From: Lingula anatina
Lineage: Eukaryota; Brachiopoda; Lingulata; Lingulida; Lingulidae
Direction of reading: 5' to 3'
NCBI RefSeq assembly: GCF_001039355.2
Contig: NW_019775417.1
Location: forward strand, 336,185-400,184
Length of the DNA: 64,000 nt
Positions within the stretch are counted from its first letter, which is position 1. Each line of letters opens with the position of its first letter. The position numbers and the translations under genes are program-made. The notes under the pieces were generated by a model. It ran no database searches. It was given only the letters and a program-made list of their open reading frames with translations, and had not been told where the DNA came from. Shown piece by piece: positions 35,880 through 49,172 of the stretch.

Positions 35880-38800
35880 CGAGCTAGGATTTCTGCATTT
35901 TTACGGCAACTAAAGCATGAAATTTGGCACAGTGGTAGAGAATGAAATTCTAAGCAATTTTGGATATATGGGCATGTCTGGAAATTTCAATATGGCCGCC
36001 AAATCCAATATGGCCGCCACAAATACTCTTTTCAATGAAAACTTCTAATATATAGTCCTATAATGGTTTGAAATATCATTTTATAGCTGAAAAATATCAT
36101 GCTATGAATGAATTATCAATATCCGCTTCTACAGGTGTATGGAATTCCAAAATGGCCTCCAAAAGTAAAATAAGCAGTCTACTTACTCAAAATATGCAGT
36201 AGTTTTGTGAAATCATCAAGCACTTACAATTACAAGCATAAAAATTGGCACAGTTGTGGAGAACATGATTCTAAGCAACACTGGATATGGGGGCATGTCT
36301 GAAAATTCCAATATGGCAGTCAATTTCAATATGGCCCCCAAAATACCCTTTCAAGGTGAAAGTTATTTGTATAGTCTTTGATGAAAATATCATCTAATGG
36401 TTATAAAATACCATAGTATGTATGTAGCATCAGTATCTGCCATTTTAGGTTTTAAAATTCCAAAATGGCCTCCAAAAGTCAGTGGGCCACAAGTATTGAA
36501 TTGTAATCACTCGTGAAAAGGCACGTGGGCTTTGCAACTACCTGTATAATCAGCATATTCCTACTTGTGCAGGAGCTATTCTACAGAGTTTGTAAAAAAG
36601 CATCAAGCATGATACATTTATTATGTACTGAAAACAGTCCTTCTTTTGCTAAACCAAAATAAGTAGTTTGGCTTTTTGCTCTGGATTCTCATTTAGATCA
36701 ATTCCAAGTTAGCGATCTACTTATATGGCACTCATGGGCAACTCCCCCTTTCTAAGAAAAAAAGGTATCGTGCAAAATCCATAAAATGTGAAAGAAACAC
36801 AAAAATAACTAAATTTAATAAAAGCTTGGGGTGTACTAATTTTGTCTGTTGTTTATGATTCTTCAGCTAGCTCAGTGCATGGCGCTTCATCAAATGCTCA
36901 CAAATATAACAAAATGACAGCTAATCAAACATACAGGTCTCAACAATTTGGTGTAGTGCATTGGTAAAGTACTAAAAGCAGGGGCACATTTGCACTCGGT
37001 AATCTTATGATGTAATCTTGTGCTTCAAAAGTAAATTAGAAAAGCTTCTAATTTTAAGAAATGGATTTAGTACATTTGCAGTAATGGCTACCGAGAATTT
37101 AGTGAAAATTTATGAGCAAAGAAATACCCCAAACAGAGGGCAGGTGTTGATACGTGCTGTACCCAAGAGTTGCATTGCAGGCTTCAAACTTCGTGCACTA
37201 AAAAGAAGTACTGGTAGACGCCAAACTTTGGTTTTCATTTGATCATTTGGCAACTTGTTTAGTTACAAACTTATACTTTCAAATAACGGAACATGATAAT
37301 AAAAGAATTAAAATGCTTCAGAAAGTTAATACATAAAGCTTCAAAAATTCAGGGTGTATTCTGAGAATTATACCAAAAAATTAGTGCAATATGGACTTTG
37401 AAAGGTAAAAATTCATCGAGATTTCCGGCATCATTGACTGTGTGGGACAATCCAGAATGAAGCCATGGGGAGTATTCACTTACCCAGATAACAAAACTTA
37501 CCTTTCGCAGGTAGCTCCTACCACATTTGTTTGTAGTTATGTGTGCAATTGCTAACTGTGGTGAGGGGAGTCAGAAGCACTGGAAGACGGGTACTATACG
37601 GGCTCACACTTGTACCCTACATGTACTTATATGCCCTACCACACTTTCATATTCCTATTGCCCCTCATGCATGTAAACTGATGCTTTCTGGTGTTAAAAA
37701 TGACCAATGCCTCTTGGTATTTTGTTGGGGAAAGTGGATTACATGTAGAAGCTATAGCTCTAGGCAAATTCTGGGAAAGCTGAGGGAAACACAACTAAAG
37801 CTATTATTCAACCAAATAAGTAGAAATGTCGGTGTAGCTAGCTGTTATCCTCTGTTGAGATATTGTCCATTTACTAAAGTAATAGGTTAATCGCCCATAA
37901 AATGTGCAACACCTACTTGAAAACTTATTTGTGAAAATACCTTGACATTTTCATATCCTTGGCATTTACATAATTGCTGCATGTGGTGTCACAACTGGAC
38001 CAAAAGGAGTCCTGTTCCACTTTTTATGGTCATTTGGATCTTAATGTAACTAAAAGAGGGGTTTTTGATAATTCATCTAATCTGAGCTCTGTTTTCAAAC
38101 GAAAAAAGATTAAAGATTGTTATAAGTCAGATTATGAAGTAGAATTTTTACTTTCAAAGGATTTTAGTGACCATATTAGAATTTTCAGACATGTCCCTAT
38201 ATAACAAAATTGCTTAGAGTCCTGTTCTCTACAATTGTGCCAATTTTCATGCTGGTAGTTTTAAATGCATGATGAATTCACCACACTGCTGCTGTGAGTG
38301 GTCTGTTTTCTAATTTTTGGAGGCCATTTTGGATTTCTATACACCTAAAGAAGCATATATTGATACTTCATGCATACCATAGTTTTGTTTAACCATAGAA
38401 TGTTATCTTAAGCTATTACAGGATTATATACTTGAAGTTTTAATTTGAACGGGTATGTGTGGCGGCCATATTGGATTTTGGGGCCATATATTGGAATTTT
38501 TAGACATGCCCATATATCCAAAAGTGCTTGGAATCCATTTTTACAACTGTGCCAAATGCCATGCTTGTAGTTTTTGATGAATTCACCACTATGCTGGATA
38601 TCTTGGATTAGTAGAGTGCTTTTTAATATTGGCGGCCATTTTGGGTTTAATGCACCTAAAGAAGCAGATGCTGAATTCATACTGTGGTGTTTTTCAACCT
38701 TTATATGATATTTAAGCCCTTTAAAGACTATATACTTGAAGATTTAATTAGAAGCTGTATTTTTGGAGGCCATCTTGGATTTGGCGGCCATTTTTAAATT

Positions 38801-39200
38801 TTCGGACATGCCCATACATCCAAACTTGATCAGAATTTCATTTTCCACAAACGTGTCAAACTTTTTGCTTGTAGTTTTAAGTGCATGATTAATTCACCAT
38901 TCTAATGGATATCTTGAATAAATGGTCTGCTTTTTTACTTTTGGCGGCCATTTTGGATTCTATACACCTGAAGGATTTATACCATGGGGTTTTCTAACCT
39001 TTATATGATATTTTAAGTTATTAGAAGACTATGTACTTGAAGTTTTAATTTGAAAAGGTATTTTGGCGGCCATCTTGGATTTGACGGCCATTTTGGAATT
39101 TTCAGACATGCCCATATATCCAAATTTGCTTAGAATTTCATTGTCCATAAGTGTGCCAAATTTCATGCTTGTAGGTAAAAAATGCACAATTTTTCACCAA
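35880..39200. repeat. ATGGCCGCC repeat arrays in opposite orientation
   Basis: Two diverged copies of a unit of about 290 bp at 35880-36510 read GGGCATGTCTG, CAATATGGCCGCC and CCAAAATGGCCTCC. At 38170-39200 about three to four copies occur in reverse (GGAGGCCATTTTGG, TGGCGGCCAT, GACATGCCCATATATCC). The 1.65 kb between them (36510-38170) has no recognisable gene. The layout suggests a large inverted-repeat element or clustered satellites. Confidence 0.65.
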
Positions 39201-40041
39201 ATTCCTGGACTATAAGGTGACAGCCAAAAGCAATTTGCTGATGTAAGAGCATTTCGTGCATCAATGCAACTAAAAATGTTGCCAAGCGTTGGCAATTTAC
39301 TAAACCAGACACATTTACCCCATAGAGCCTGACAGCATCTGACCTAGAAAGTGCCCTTGGTCCTGAGCCTTCTACCCGTATGCACTCAGTTTTACAGGCG
39401 GCCTCATTTAATCAATGATAATATATTCATTTGTCTACAAAACACCTAAGAACTGTACTTTTTTAGAAAGCCAAGAATGTAAGCTTTAAAGTCATATCAG
39501 TTTTATTCACATTTGGTAATTTAGGTAGAAATAGCAGCAGTTTAAATATGAGACTTGCTTTTTTCGAAGAGAAGTAAAAAACAAAACTTTAATTTCAGTA
39601 TGCACATTCTTTTTCACTTAACAAAATAATTTGTTGAAATTTTCTCATAAACATTCGAAATATGTTGTAAACAATATCAGAAAATTTCAGAAAGACATCT
39701 TATTTAGTTTTTGAGTTATAATAAATTTCATGGGACGCATGCTGTACCTAAAAACCTGCATCACGTCAGAGAGTTGCACAATATACAGGCAGGCTAGCTG
39801 ACTAGAAGGCTTCCACCTACTTACTTTTATAATTACAAATAGATTGTAAATTAAGTGCCTTTTTCAATACATTTTCATAGTTTTTTTTTATTTATTTATC
39901 AACTGAGCCAGGATACTCATAAAATTTTGTTTTGCACTCAAATCATATACAAGAATACAAACATTATCATGAGCAATTGCAAATATTACACTTTCGTGAA
40001 TAAAATTTGCATCATAAAAATACAAGTAAACGTGGCATTTG

Positions 40042-40142
40042 TACTACTACCCAAGCAGGAAAAGACATGTTGATGCAGTACAACGTAACATATGACATTT
40101 GTATTTATGCACAAGCAGGAAAAAACATGTTGATGCAGCACA
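40042..40142. repeat. Short tandem repeat, about 53 bp unit
   Basis: CAAGCAGGAAAAGACATGTT with GATGCAG at 40050-40077 repeats as CAAGCAGGAAAAAACATG with GATGCAG at 40111-40138, with CATTTGTA preceding both. The surrounding 39.2-41.1 kb shows no gene; it also has two hairpins, ACCGCGTATATGCGGT (40613-40628) and AACCGCACATGTGCGGTT (about 40655). Confidence 0.6.
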
Positions 40143-41146
40143 CAAGGCAAATTTTAGCCTGACTTGCCACGGAAACGGTTACAGTCATTTTATCAGCAAT
40201 ATAGCCATTCCAATCACTATTGTCGTCTGCTTGGTTACGGCCGTCAGTATCATCAGCGTTTTTCATAAATCAAGCCCCATGTCCGAATATGTTCTCTGAC
40301 AACTCATACTAGCCGAAGGTACATCATCTTTGAAGTTATTGAAGCATCAAAATATATCAAGGACTCTTCCCTTAAGTCTGAATTTTCTAAAGAATCTGGG
40401 ACATTTCTAAACCCATAACTTCTGCTGACTTCTCGCCGCCATTTTGACTTCTTAGCGCCTCGACAATGGTTGAAATGAATCGCTTTTTCATTATCTAATT
40501 CTCGCTACACGTCTTTCAAAAGCCGGCAGTAAACAAAAAACTAACATTGAGTTAGTCTTGTGACAGAAGCATGAAATGTTACAAACGACAGGGGAGTATG
40601 GAAACACAGCAACCGCGTATATGCGGTTCTCGGCACTGAGGACTTTTTAAAATGAACCGCACATGTGCGGTTCCTTGCGCTATGGGGTTAAACAAGTGCA
40701 CCAGCAACATTTAAAGGTAGCAATACGACTATTTGGACAAATATTGCAATGCTGAAAGCCATGACTGCCAATGAAAAAGTCAGTGAACTAGGCACATTAT
40801 ACGTGTACTTGCAACAATAAAAGTATAAATGGTGTACTCGTTGTCTTCTTTAAACAATTATTGGGTACTTTATAATCTTAACACTTTTATATATATCAGT
40901 TAAAATTGGAATACTAAGTGAACTTTACTGAAATGTAAAACGTCTGGACAACCCACCGACCCGATTTAGCCAAAAGAAAAGAAACTTAGGAAAAGTATTT
41001 AGAGTCCAACAGATAAAATTCTAATTACTATACAGAGGGGTGGTACAAATGCTGGATCATTTGTTTGAAGTGAGGTATGTGACACGGGACCCTTAAAAAG
41101 TGATTCGCAGTTTATTGCTCGCGTAACCAGTGATGGTATTCCATCC

Positions 41147-41510
41147 ATGAAAAAAAATGGAGGCTTTGAAGGTTTTACGCTCTTTTGACTGTCAAGTCGC
41201 TACCATGGTGCTGGTACGGGAGCCCACAAATGACAAAAAAATGAACATTTTCTCTGATGAGTACATTTTCACCTTGACAACCGTGAGTACACTGGTGAGA
41301 GTATGGAGAACATCATCCAGACAATACCTGAAAAAAAAATGGAGGCTTTGAAGGTTTTACGCTCTTTTGACTATCAAGTTGCTACCATGGTGCTGGTACG
41401 GGAGCCCACAAATGACAAAAAAAATGAACATTTTCTCTGATGAGTACATTTTCACCTTGACAACCGTGAGTACACTGGTGAGAGCATGGAGAACATCATC
41501 CATTGAAAAC
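41147..41510. repeat. Tandem duplication, period 182 bp
   Basis: 41147-41328 and 41329-41510 are about 97% identical (ATGGAGGCTTTGAAGG, TACCATGGTGCTGGTACGGG). The plus frame from 41157 stays open 64 codons across the junction, but the protein is not recognisable. Confidence 0.8.
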
Positions 41511-42130
41511 TGAACCGTGCATTTTACATTAAAACAAAGGATCTCCCCTTAACCAGAAATTCTCTTAACCAAAGTGTCTTTAGAGCCAAAGGACAACTGA
41601 ACCTTTAGCAGTTTATGCCCAAAAAGGGGGTGGTCAAATTGAGAACACGTGGCGGACCTACAAGAAGTTAATACTGACATATCATTTGTTTCCTAAAGGT
41701 AAAGCACTGGTCTGTAAACATGTAGTTATAATATCAGCTTGACACAACCACTTTTCAATAAAGTACCAATAGAAAAACTAAGAATCCAGCTGTGATTCAC
41801 TTTCAATAATTCCACCGTGCAATTATTGTGACACCCCACTGTGTATGGCGAACATAGATAAATATACAAAACAGAAAAAGCAAAACAATGAATACCAAAA
41901 ATTTGATCGAGCTAGGTGTAATAGAAAATTCCTGTTGTTTTTGATAAAAAATGAACAAGGGTTAAAACAATTTACTCGATGTGGAATTTTGCATCATTTG
42001 CACTTGAATGACACTAAAATAACCTAAATGGTTCATGGACAAATTGGGGAGAAAATGATAGTAGGTCCGATTTTCTTCGAGCGTTAAAACAAAACAGCAT
42101 ATTTCTAAAAAATTCTTATACTGCGTTTTA

Positions 42131-42345
42131 TTTGACAGTTTTTTGCAGTGTTCTGGTAACTGGTTTGTCAATTGGAAGATGTTTCAATATATGTACATTG
42201 TACGTCAGCGCAAATCATATCCACCTGGTGCGCCGTCTTGAACGACCTGTCTATCTTCAATCTACGCGCCGTTTCCAAGGCATTTCGTCTTTTTCGGCCA
42301 CACAGTCAATTGTCTGTTTCAGCTTTGGTAACTAAGGGAAATAGT
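42131..42345 (-). pseudogene. Carbohydrate sulfotransferase pseudogene fragment
   Basis: The minus strand aligns with the C-terminal part of the sulfotransferase at 56780-56975: TETDN, then RKRRNALETARRLK and HQVDMICADV against TKRRNALETAHRWK and LQVDAICAEV. It has an in-frame TGA after TETDN and a frameshift after CADV. The PAPS-binding motifs are absent. It is a decayed partial copy about 14 kb from the intact gene. Confidence 0.75.
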
Positions 42346-43187
42346 CCATTGGTAAAATACATATGACAGCGATGGAAGCACAATTTTTTAAAACTAAAGG
42401 GAATCCCAAAGAATAAAAACACAATGGCGCGGTTTTCTAGTGCTTATTGTGGACATGTTGGTTGTGTTTCGTTCTGCTGGTGGTCACAATAATGGACCTG
42501 TAAAATCAAACAAAAATTCGAAATTGCGTTTTTTTTTCTGTCTAGTAGGCAATAATTGTTGTCCAAGCCCCATATAGTAAAATATCTGTGAAAACAATGT
42601 TCAAGGTTCATTTCTTGGGTAAATTGCGGTTGCTGTTAGGCTATAAGTTGATAAAAGTTGCTGTAGATGTGATTTAAAGCAACCACATCCACATTCGTTA
42701 GAAAAGAAACATATTTGCTCATTTATGTCAATTCTGTGTTTTATGTGCTTCAATGACAAACGATAGTGCTGGTGGAGTGTCCACTTTTCTCTGTGGTTTC
42801 AGCTCGGTGTCGCCCCCTACAGGAACATATCGCGTGATCATGCATGCTAATGACCTCATGTAAAAATGTAGGTGCGAAATGGGTAATTGTTTGTTAACGT
42901 TATAGAAACAAACTGATTGTTTTCAACATTTTATTTAATCCTAAGAGTAATGTTTGAACAAATAGTTTCTATAAGTAATAAATTACCATAAAAATGGATC
43001 CATGCTGTTGCTTTCTGCTATTCTTTATTGTTAACTTGTCAAATCGACACGAGGACAGTGGTTTATCCAAAGTAAAAATTCTTATTTATTTTGATTCATT
43101 AAAGATGACATACCAAATATGCACCAAATATTTCACCATTTATATGCGACGCCAAATTAAAGAAAACTCATTGACAGAGATGGTCCT

Positions 43188-45035
43188 TTAACAATATTCC
43201 CAATATGATGCAACCCTGAAGTTAGACTTGGTGACAGTATCCCAAGAAATAATACTCCCTTCGTAAGTATTGGCACATATTGCCAGGCCGGGGATGTCGA
43301 CTTTATCATGGTCCCAGACGTTCACGCCACCGACGAATCCGACAAATGAAGGGCGTTTCGGAGAACAGTCAGGTGTTGCCTCGTAATGGGTGTGTCCAAC
43401 GACCCACTTACCACCTGAAAATATGTAATTATGTAAAGAAACAAAAGTAAAATCTTGAACCGTTACTATAGTGCTTATATTTTTTATGAAAGCAACAATG
43501 TTAGAGCGCAATTAGGATAAGTTGATCCTCGGCCTAAATATGGCAGATTCATTTAAAAGTGATGCCGGTAATTCCCTGATGGTTTCCCCGCCTCAACACG
43601 AGCCGTAGCTGCAGGGGTATACAATTTAAAACTTGGAGCCGAGATTTAATCCGTTTAATGGTGCGTGTGGAGGTGGGGAGACCATAAATGGAATCATCGG
43701 CTTGATTTTTTAGTGGGGTCGGTCATATTTAGTCGGTGGATCAGTTAGTCCGCGGATCATCTGATCTGAATGCAACTAACAGAGTCTTAGTTATATCCAG
43801 GTCACCCTTTGATGAGTCCTATGTCATAGTTAGAAATAATGAGAAATTGTAAGACCTGCGTATAAATCATATAAAACCAAGTTGGTATATCTATGTCTGA
43901 AATCACAGTACTGCCTGGAAATTGTCGAATTTCTACAAATTATAAGTTGAACGTCAATTTTTATATCATACGTGAACTCCATTTGCACATTTCTATAGGA
44001 ATATCTTCATGATGTTGCTCACACGACAGGTAATGGTACATGGACAGTGATGTAACTCACGTTATCAGGAAGAATTTCCGTATAATCCAGATCCTCTTAC
44101 CTCCAGGTATATGTGAAACATTAACATGTTGACTCAGCGCGTGGATACCATCCCTGTAGATATTAAACTCTCTCTTGGCACCACTCCACACTACACACCA
44201 GTGGTGCCAGTTCCCATCAGCCGGTAGGGGCGCTTCAGCACGAGAGGACCTACCCAGTATGCTAACGTCCTTCAAAACAACTGAGTAGCCGTGACCAAAG
44301 GGGCTGTATCCAAGTTCTATGATCCGACGACAACTCTCTGAGCCGTATGACAGAATCGGGCCGCTTGTGGTGCGGATAGTTTTGATGTATGCGCAGGCTG
44401 TGAAGGCAGTTAAATCCGGGGTACTCGCGTGCAGCAGCGACCAAGAAAAGATGCTATCTGGCTCAGGGAAGTGCAGAACTCGAGAGCCTCCTATAATGAA
44501 ATAGTGAAGGTGACATAGGGCGACATCACTGAACCAGCAACACAAACTATTCTTATTTAAAATATTTGGACACCGAATCGGACGTTTAGCGCGGTTTTTA
44601 ACATATTTCATTTGAAACAATTTATGTTATCAAAAAAGCTAAGAATCTGATTGCACAACATTTGGGACATGGATGTATTAATGACTAGACTACAACAATA
44701 TGTCATTGTTATCCAAGAGGTGATTGAACATTGGATTAATGGTAAGGAATATACGGCAGGGAAAAAATCAGGTATTCTTATTCATTATTTACATAAAAAA
44801 GCTTTTTCTTTAATGTGTCTCATTATACACTAAATCACTTTTTGTACTTGTTTACGCAATTTAAACTTTAAATGGCTCATCTGATTAACAAATAAGTGCC
44901 TGCATGATTAACTGTAATGGCAATAAAATTCAAATTTATCCTTTTACGATTATTCCTTTATACATTGCTGTTCAGAATTCTACCTCCACACACATGTATA
45001 CATATTAATTACCTCACCATCCAAATTCTGTTTTA

Positions 45036-45102
<67 letters not shown>

Positions 45103-45169
45103 NNNNNNNNNNNNNNNNNNNNNNNNNNNNNNNNNNNNNNNNNNNNNNNNNNNNNNNNNNNNNNNNNNN

Positions 45170-45201
<32 letters not shown>

Positions 45202-45690
45202 GGAACATCTAAATCAATAAATATAGGTTATACCGTTACTTTGCCGAAGAGGCAACATTCACCTATTTATTTTTGAATGCATTTCAACTGCCACAACAAA
45301 ACTTAAATAGGAATGCTGAAAATACTAAATATTTTAAGTCATAGTATCACTTAAGACAAAAAAAGAATTGTAGGGAAAACTACTGCAGTTTGTCGCCCTA
45401 AAAATTCGCCCTTTCTTAGATAACATGAGGTCATCAAGCTAAATGTACATTCATAACAGGTCATTCACAACGAACCTTCACATATTGCCCTCTCCTTGCA
45501 AACACTTCTATAAAAAAGCCCTGCAACTCTTATAAAACAAATAGAAAAGATCAATGTGAATAACGTCGTTACCCTGTTTGATGAGGCTACATTAGGACAT
45601 GATATACACTGTACCTTTCCCTGGTAGTGCAGCTCCACCGTCAATAGAATAAGTGAGAATGAACAATACAAACAGTGGACTTCCACACAT
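43188..45690 (-). CDS. Pentraxin-like secreted protein, copy 5 (3 exons, 230 aa)
   Basis: Coding exons are complement(join(43188..43414, 44101..44490, 45615..45690)), 693 bp. The signal exon begins MCGSPLFVLFILTYS, differing from the MFG start of the others, and ends LPGK before the donor GTACAG. The middle exon keeps FTACAYIKTIRTTSGPIL and HHWCVVWSG. The terminal exon has PDCSPKRPS, the variant SIISWDTVTKSNFRVASYWEYC and a stop. Splice sites are GT/AG, phase 1. Intron 1 (about 1.1 kb) contains a TA microsatellite interrupted by a 67-N gap, so its true length is unknown. A polyadenylation signal is at 43024-43029. Confidence 0.85.
45040..45198. repeat. (TA)n microsatellite with 67-N gap
   Basis: TA repeats on both sides of N at 45103-45169, inside intron 1 of pentraxin copy 5. 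The true length is unknown. Confidence 0.95.
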
Positions 45691-45924
45691 GGCGGTCTCT
45701 AAAAAAGTAAACAAAAATACATCAGCATGCCATTCTTAACATTACGCCTGAGGTCAGATTTTATGTACATTTTAGTGGGTAATGTGTTTCAAAACGAAGC
45801 ATGGCTATAAAAATATATTAGACTTTTCTTGAATATGCAATTTACGCATACTTTGCTCATGGGCAGACTTAAATAATCAATTCAAAGCCTAAATACTAAA
45901 GTTCAACCTTGCTGAAATTTCTAA

Positions 45925-46182
45925 AGACTGGGTTCCCATACAGGATCGATCCATGTCCAAGGGGTTTCTTGCTAAATTGCTTTAAGCTTAAGTGGTTTAG
46001 ATGTCTGCCACGCCTACTGAAGCTGCTAAACAATAGTTAATTACCCCCTTGCAGCTTCATTACGCGTGACAGACATCTAAGCCGCTCGAGTATAGATTGC
46101 AATTTAGCGAGAATCTCGATCCTTCGAGTTACACATGTAGATCGACCCACAGTTAGTAAGATATGGTCTGTGAATGGTCCCA
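45925..46182. mobile_element. Palindromic foldback element
   Basis: Left end AGACTGGGTTCCCATA..GATCGATCC and right end ..GAATGGTCCC are inverted relatives. Inner arms TTCTTGCTAAATTGC and GCAATTTAGCGAGAA and the stem GTCTGCCACGCC..AGCTTCATTACGCGTGACAGAC surround TAGTTAATTACCCCC. Confidence 0.7.
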
Positions 46183-46280
46183 AAGACTGAAAGCAGTCAG
46201 TGATTAAATGCCCTGTCTATGATGTTCCGAGACCAAGTTTTATTTGCATTCTGTTTCATAATGTGTTATTCACAACGTGT

Positions 46281-46326
46281 CACGAAGTCAGAACTAACCG
46301 TGCAAGTAGCTGATTTCTAAGCTTGG
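46281..46326 (-). pseudogene. Pentraxin signal-exon relic
   Basis: The minus strand aligns with the signal exon of copy 4 over about 40 bases (CTTGCACGGTTAGTTCTGAC), but the ATG has become AAG and no donor remains. It lies about 0.6 kb upstream of copy 5 with no other exons nearby. Confidence 0.55.
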
Positions 46327-46871
46327 TGGTCCGGAAAAACAAAAAGTTATACTAATTAATAAAGTCTGTGTCGCTAAACATCTTTTTGTTTCTTGGTGAC
46401 CTGAGTTGAGACCTTTGGTACATTCATGGTTGGTCTATGTGTTTTAAACCCAGGTACGAATACAGACATAAGTATTGCGTTTTGTATGTGCAAGTCCTTT
46501 TGCAATAATAATTTCACCCTTCAAGAAATAGACGAAAAGGGGTTTATTTACAAATTTAATCGGGCATTGTAGAAATAAAATGATAGCAAAAGCTCTCAAA
46601 TTTTTACACATTGGTGCACTATTACATATATAATTTATGTACCAAATTTTAATACAAACAGATTAGTTGATTTTGAAATAGAACGCTTCTAATATGGTGA
46701 AAACCGTAACACAAAGACTTCAATATCTCGACGAAAACCGGTATTGGATCATAATGTCACTCAATTGTAATTTGGAAAGCTGCTGGATGCTTTTACGATG
46801 AGAAAGACTTCGTAGCTGAAAACGTTTAGAATATAACCATACAGATTATAGAAGATTCAATAATCAAGACC

Positions 46872-47093
46872 TAGACCCCATTCCCACAGATTTTAGATCG
46901 ATCTATCCCCGTGGGGAGTCTCACTAGATTACTGTCAGCTTAGCCGGCTTAAATGTCTGTCCCGCCTCCTAAAAGCTGTAAGGGGGTAATTAACTTCCGT
47001 GCGCGGTCGGCTGACAGCAATTTAGCGTGAACCCCAAGGGAGTTAGGTCGATCTAGTTGGATCGATCTAAATCTCTAGGAATGCACTCTTAAA
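46872..47093. mobile_element. Palindromic foldback element, right stem partly lost
   Basis: AGACCCCATTCCCACAG and TTTTAGATCGATCTATCCCC begin the element, and GTTAGGTCGATCTAG..ATCGATCTAAATC ends it. The arms TCACTAGATTACTGTCAGC and GCTGACAGCAATTTAGCGTGA pair. The right inner stem is shortened. Confidence 0.65.
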
Positions 47094-47384
47094 CTGCGTA
47101 AATAGACAGCTGAAATATTGTATTTCTGGCCACGATTTGTTAGTATGAACAAAGTGTAGTGTACGCACGACATCGTGCACAAACAATGCCACATTTCATG
47201 TCTTATATCAGATGCTTAAAGGGATAATAACTGTTGAGATCTATATTTCACAATAAAAACATTGTGAAAAACTCACAGAAATTTAATTTATTCTGGTATT
47301 TAAAAAAATAACGACAGTTATAGATAGTATTCTAATATCTGAGCTTGTCTTTAGACCACATGACCTCCATTGATGGCTATACTC

Positions 47385-47412
47385 TGTTATAATCTCTTAA
47401 GAGATTATAACA
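47385..47412. repeat. Perfect 28 bp palindrome
   Basis: The left half TGTTATAATCTCTT is immediately followed by its reverse complement, with no spacer. No element or gene adjoins it. Confidence 0.8.
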
Positions 47413-49172
47413 AAAAAAAGAAACTTTTTAGAAAAAAAACAGGGATTAACCATTGGTAAGTATGGGAAAATTGTTGTTTACTCCAGGAAACACGAAGAGT
47501 TATTATCCCTTTAATTTTACTTGACAAATGGGTGTTTGCGTTAAGCATGCCGGGAAAAACACGTACTTCAGGTTGTCGTTGATTTCTTGTAGCGTGAGTC
47601 TAGCTCTTAATCAAACATTCTTCCGCCTATTTGTATGTAAATGGTGTTCAGGCTGATATGATTATCCCATGACAGTTGCTGGGCTTAGTTTGTTCGCTGT
47701 TACTGATAAGAAATATTACCCTTAACAAAATGTCATAACTGACACATTACAACTGATTTAAAAAATTAAACACAAAGACATTGTGTAGAATATGCAAACA
47801 TAAAACGGTGCTTAGCAACAAAACGTATAACAAAATGCCAGTGAGACCATGGATAAAAATATAAAAGTACATGTACATCTCTCGTCAGTATGAAATTCGA
47901 TGGACTAAAGACACATTAGACAGGTGTAGCAACAGCATTAAATAAATGAATAACATTTACATCTTTAGTTGTTCATTTCGTAAACCAATTACTGGGCACT
48001 TTATGGTCTAAATATCTTCAAATGTACATAGTCAAGAAGACAGCAAGTGCTACAACGTATAAAATAAACTTTTTGATAATGTTAAAATTTTCGACCTCGT
48101 TGCCAGAAACGGTTGACCTGAAACACACAAATGGCCTGATTTAGCATTTAGATGTTGAAACAACCTCACAAAATATGTAGATTATACAAAATCATGTTGA
48201 TTTTCTCCGGTCTTACACATTTAGTCCTCTTCGTGAATTAGATAAAATGTAGAAGAGGATAGAGTTAGGGCAATTCCAAAGACATTAATATTTATAGAGG
48301 TACTAGCATCTTTAAAAAAATGACGGTTGCTCAAGCGTTTTTGGGTTAGCACACATACATATACCGGTACGGTTGTGAATCAATAAAAATAATTTCATCA
48401 AAATGTTTATTAGCTTGACATTTTGTTCATACAAATACAGTTATTGAACGCAAGCTTTCTTATTACCCGCACGAAAAGGCAGTAGATGCTCCAGCGCAGT
48501 AGACTACTGCAATCATACTGCAAATATGCCTCAAATCTGCTTCGCATTGGAAGCTAATTAGCATATTTGAAACATGCTTCTATCATGCTGCTAATCTACT
48601 GCATTAATGCTCCTCNTTAAGCTATTTGGCCCTGGGGCCGGCCGCAATGTGGGACTGTCCGAACCGGGAACCGTCCCTTAACACTGGTTACTTTGTAGCT
48701 AGTGTTTTGGGTACTGGCGTGACGGGGTTTTTTCTGCTTTATCGGAACACGCCTTAACCTACGGATCACAAGGAACAAAATGATCTATGTACCATAATAC
48801 ACGGACATATGATAATGATAATCACATACCACGTAGGCGAGACAACTACGTTCCTATTACTCACTAGGGAACAATAGTAATAACCAAGAAAACCTGACAA
48901 ACAACCACTAAAACCAAAATTTACACTTGTCGGGGGATTCTGTGCATACATTCTTGAATAGTCAAGACATAAGACACCGGACAATGGCTTGACAATCAGC
49001 CAATCACAAAGCTCCTTAATGACACACTTTTAGAATCAACGGGAAGCACACAACACCACATAGCTCCTTAACGTCGGTGCTCCCCTCAGCAGGGTGTATA
49101 CTTAAAGCAGCACACTCTCAATGGAAGGCATAAGTCTGGCAATACAGCAATTTCTTTCACAACGCGCTCACT

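Larger units (their letters stand above)
46330..48600. other. Intergenic, foldback element and palindrome only
   Basis: Apart from the elements at 46872-47093 and 47385-47412 I see no gene. Near 48490-48610 are repeated short variants of GCTNCTAATCTACTGCA/ATACTGCAAATATGC-type sequence, ending at a single N (48616). Confidence 0.4.

Noticed and set aside
37018-38204. Open frames of 74-115 codons in the core between inverted arrays
   Set aside because: No domain recognised and no splice pattern; kept only as part of the repeat-region finding.
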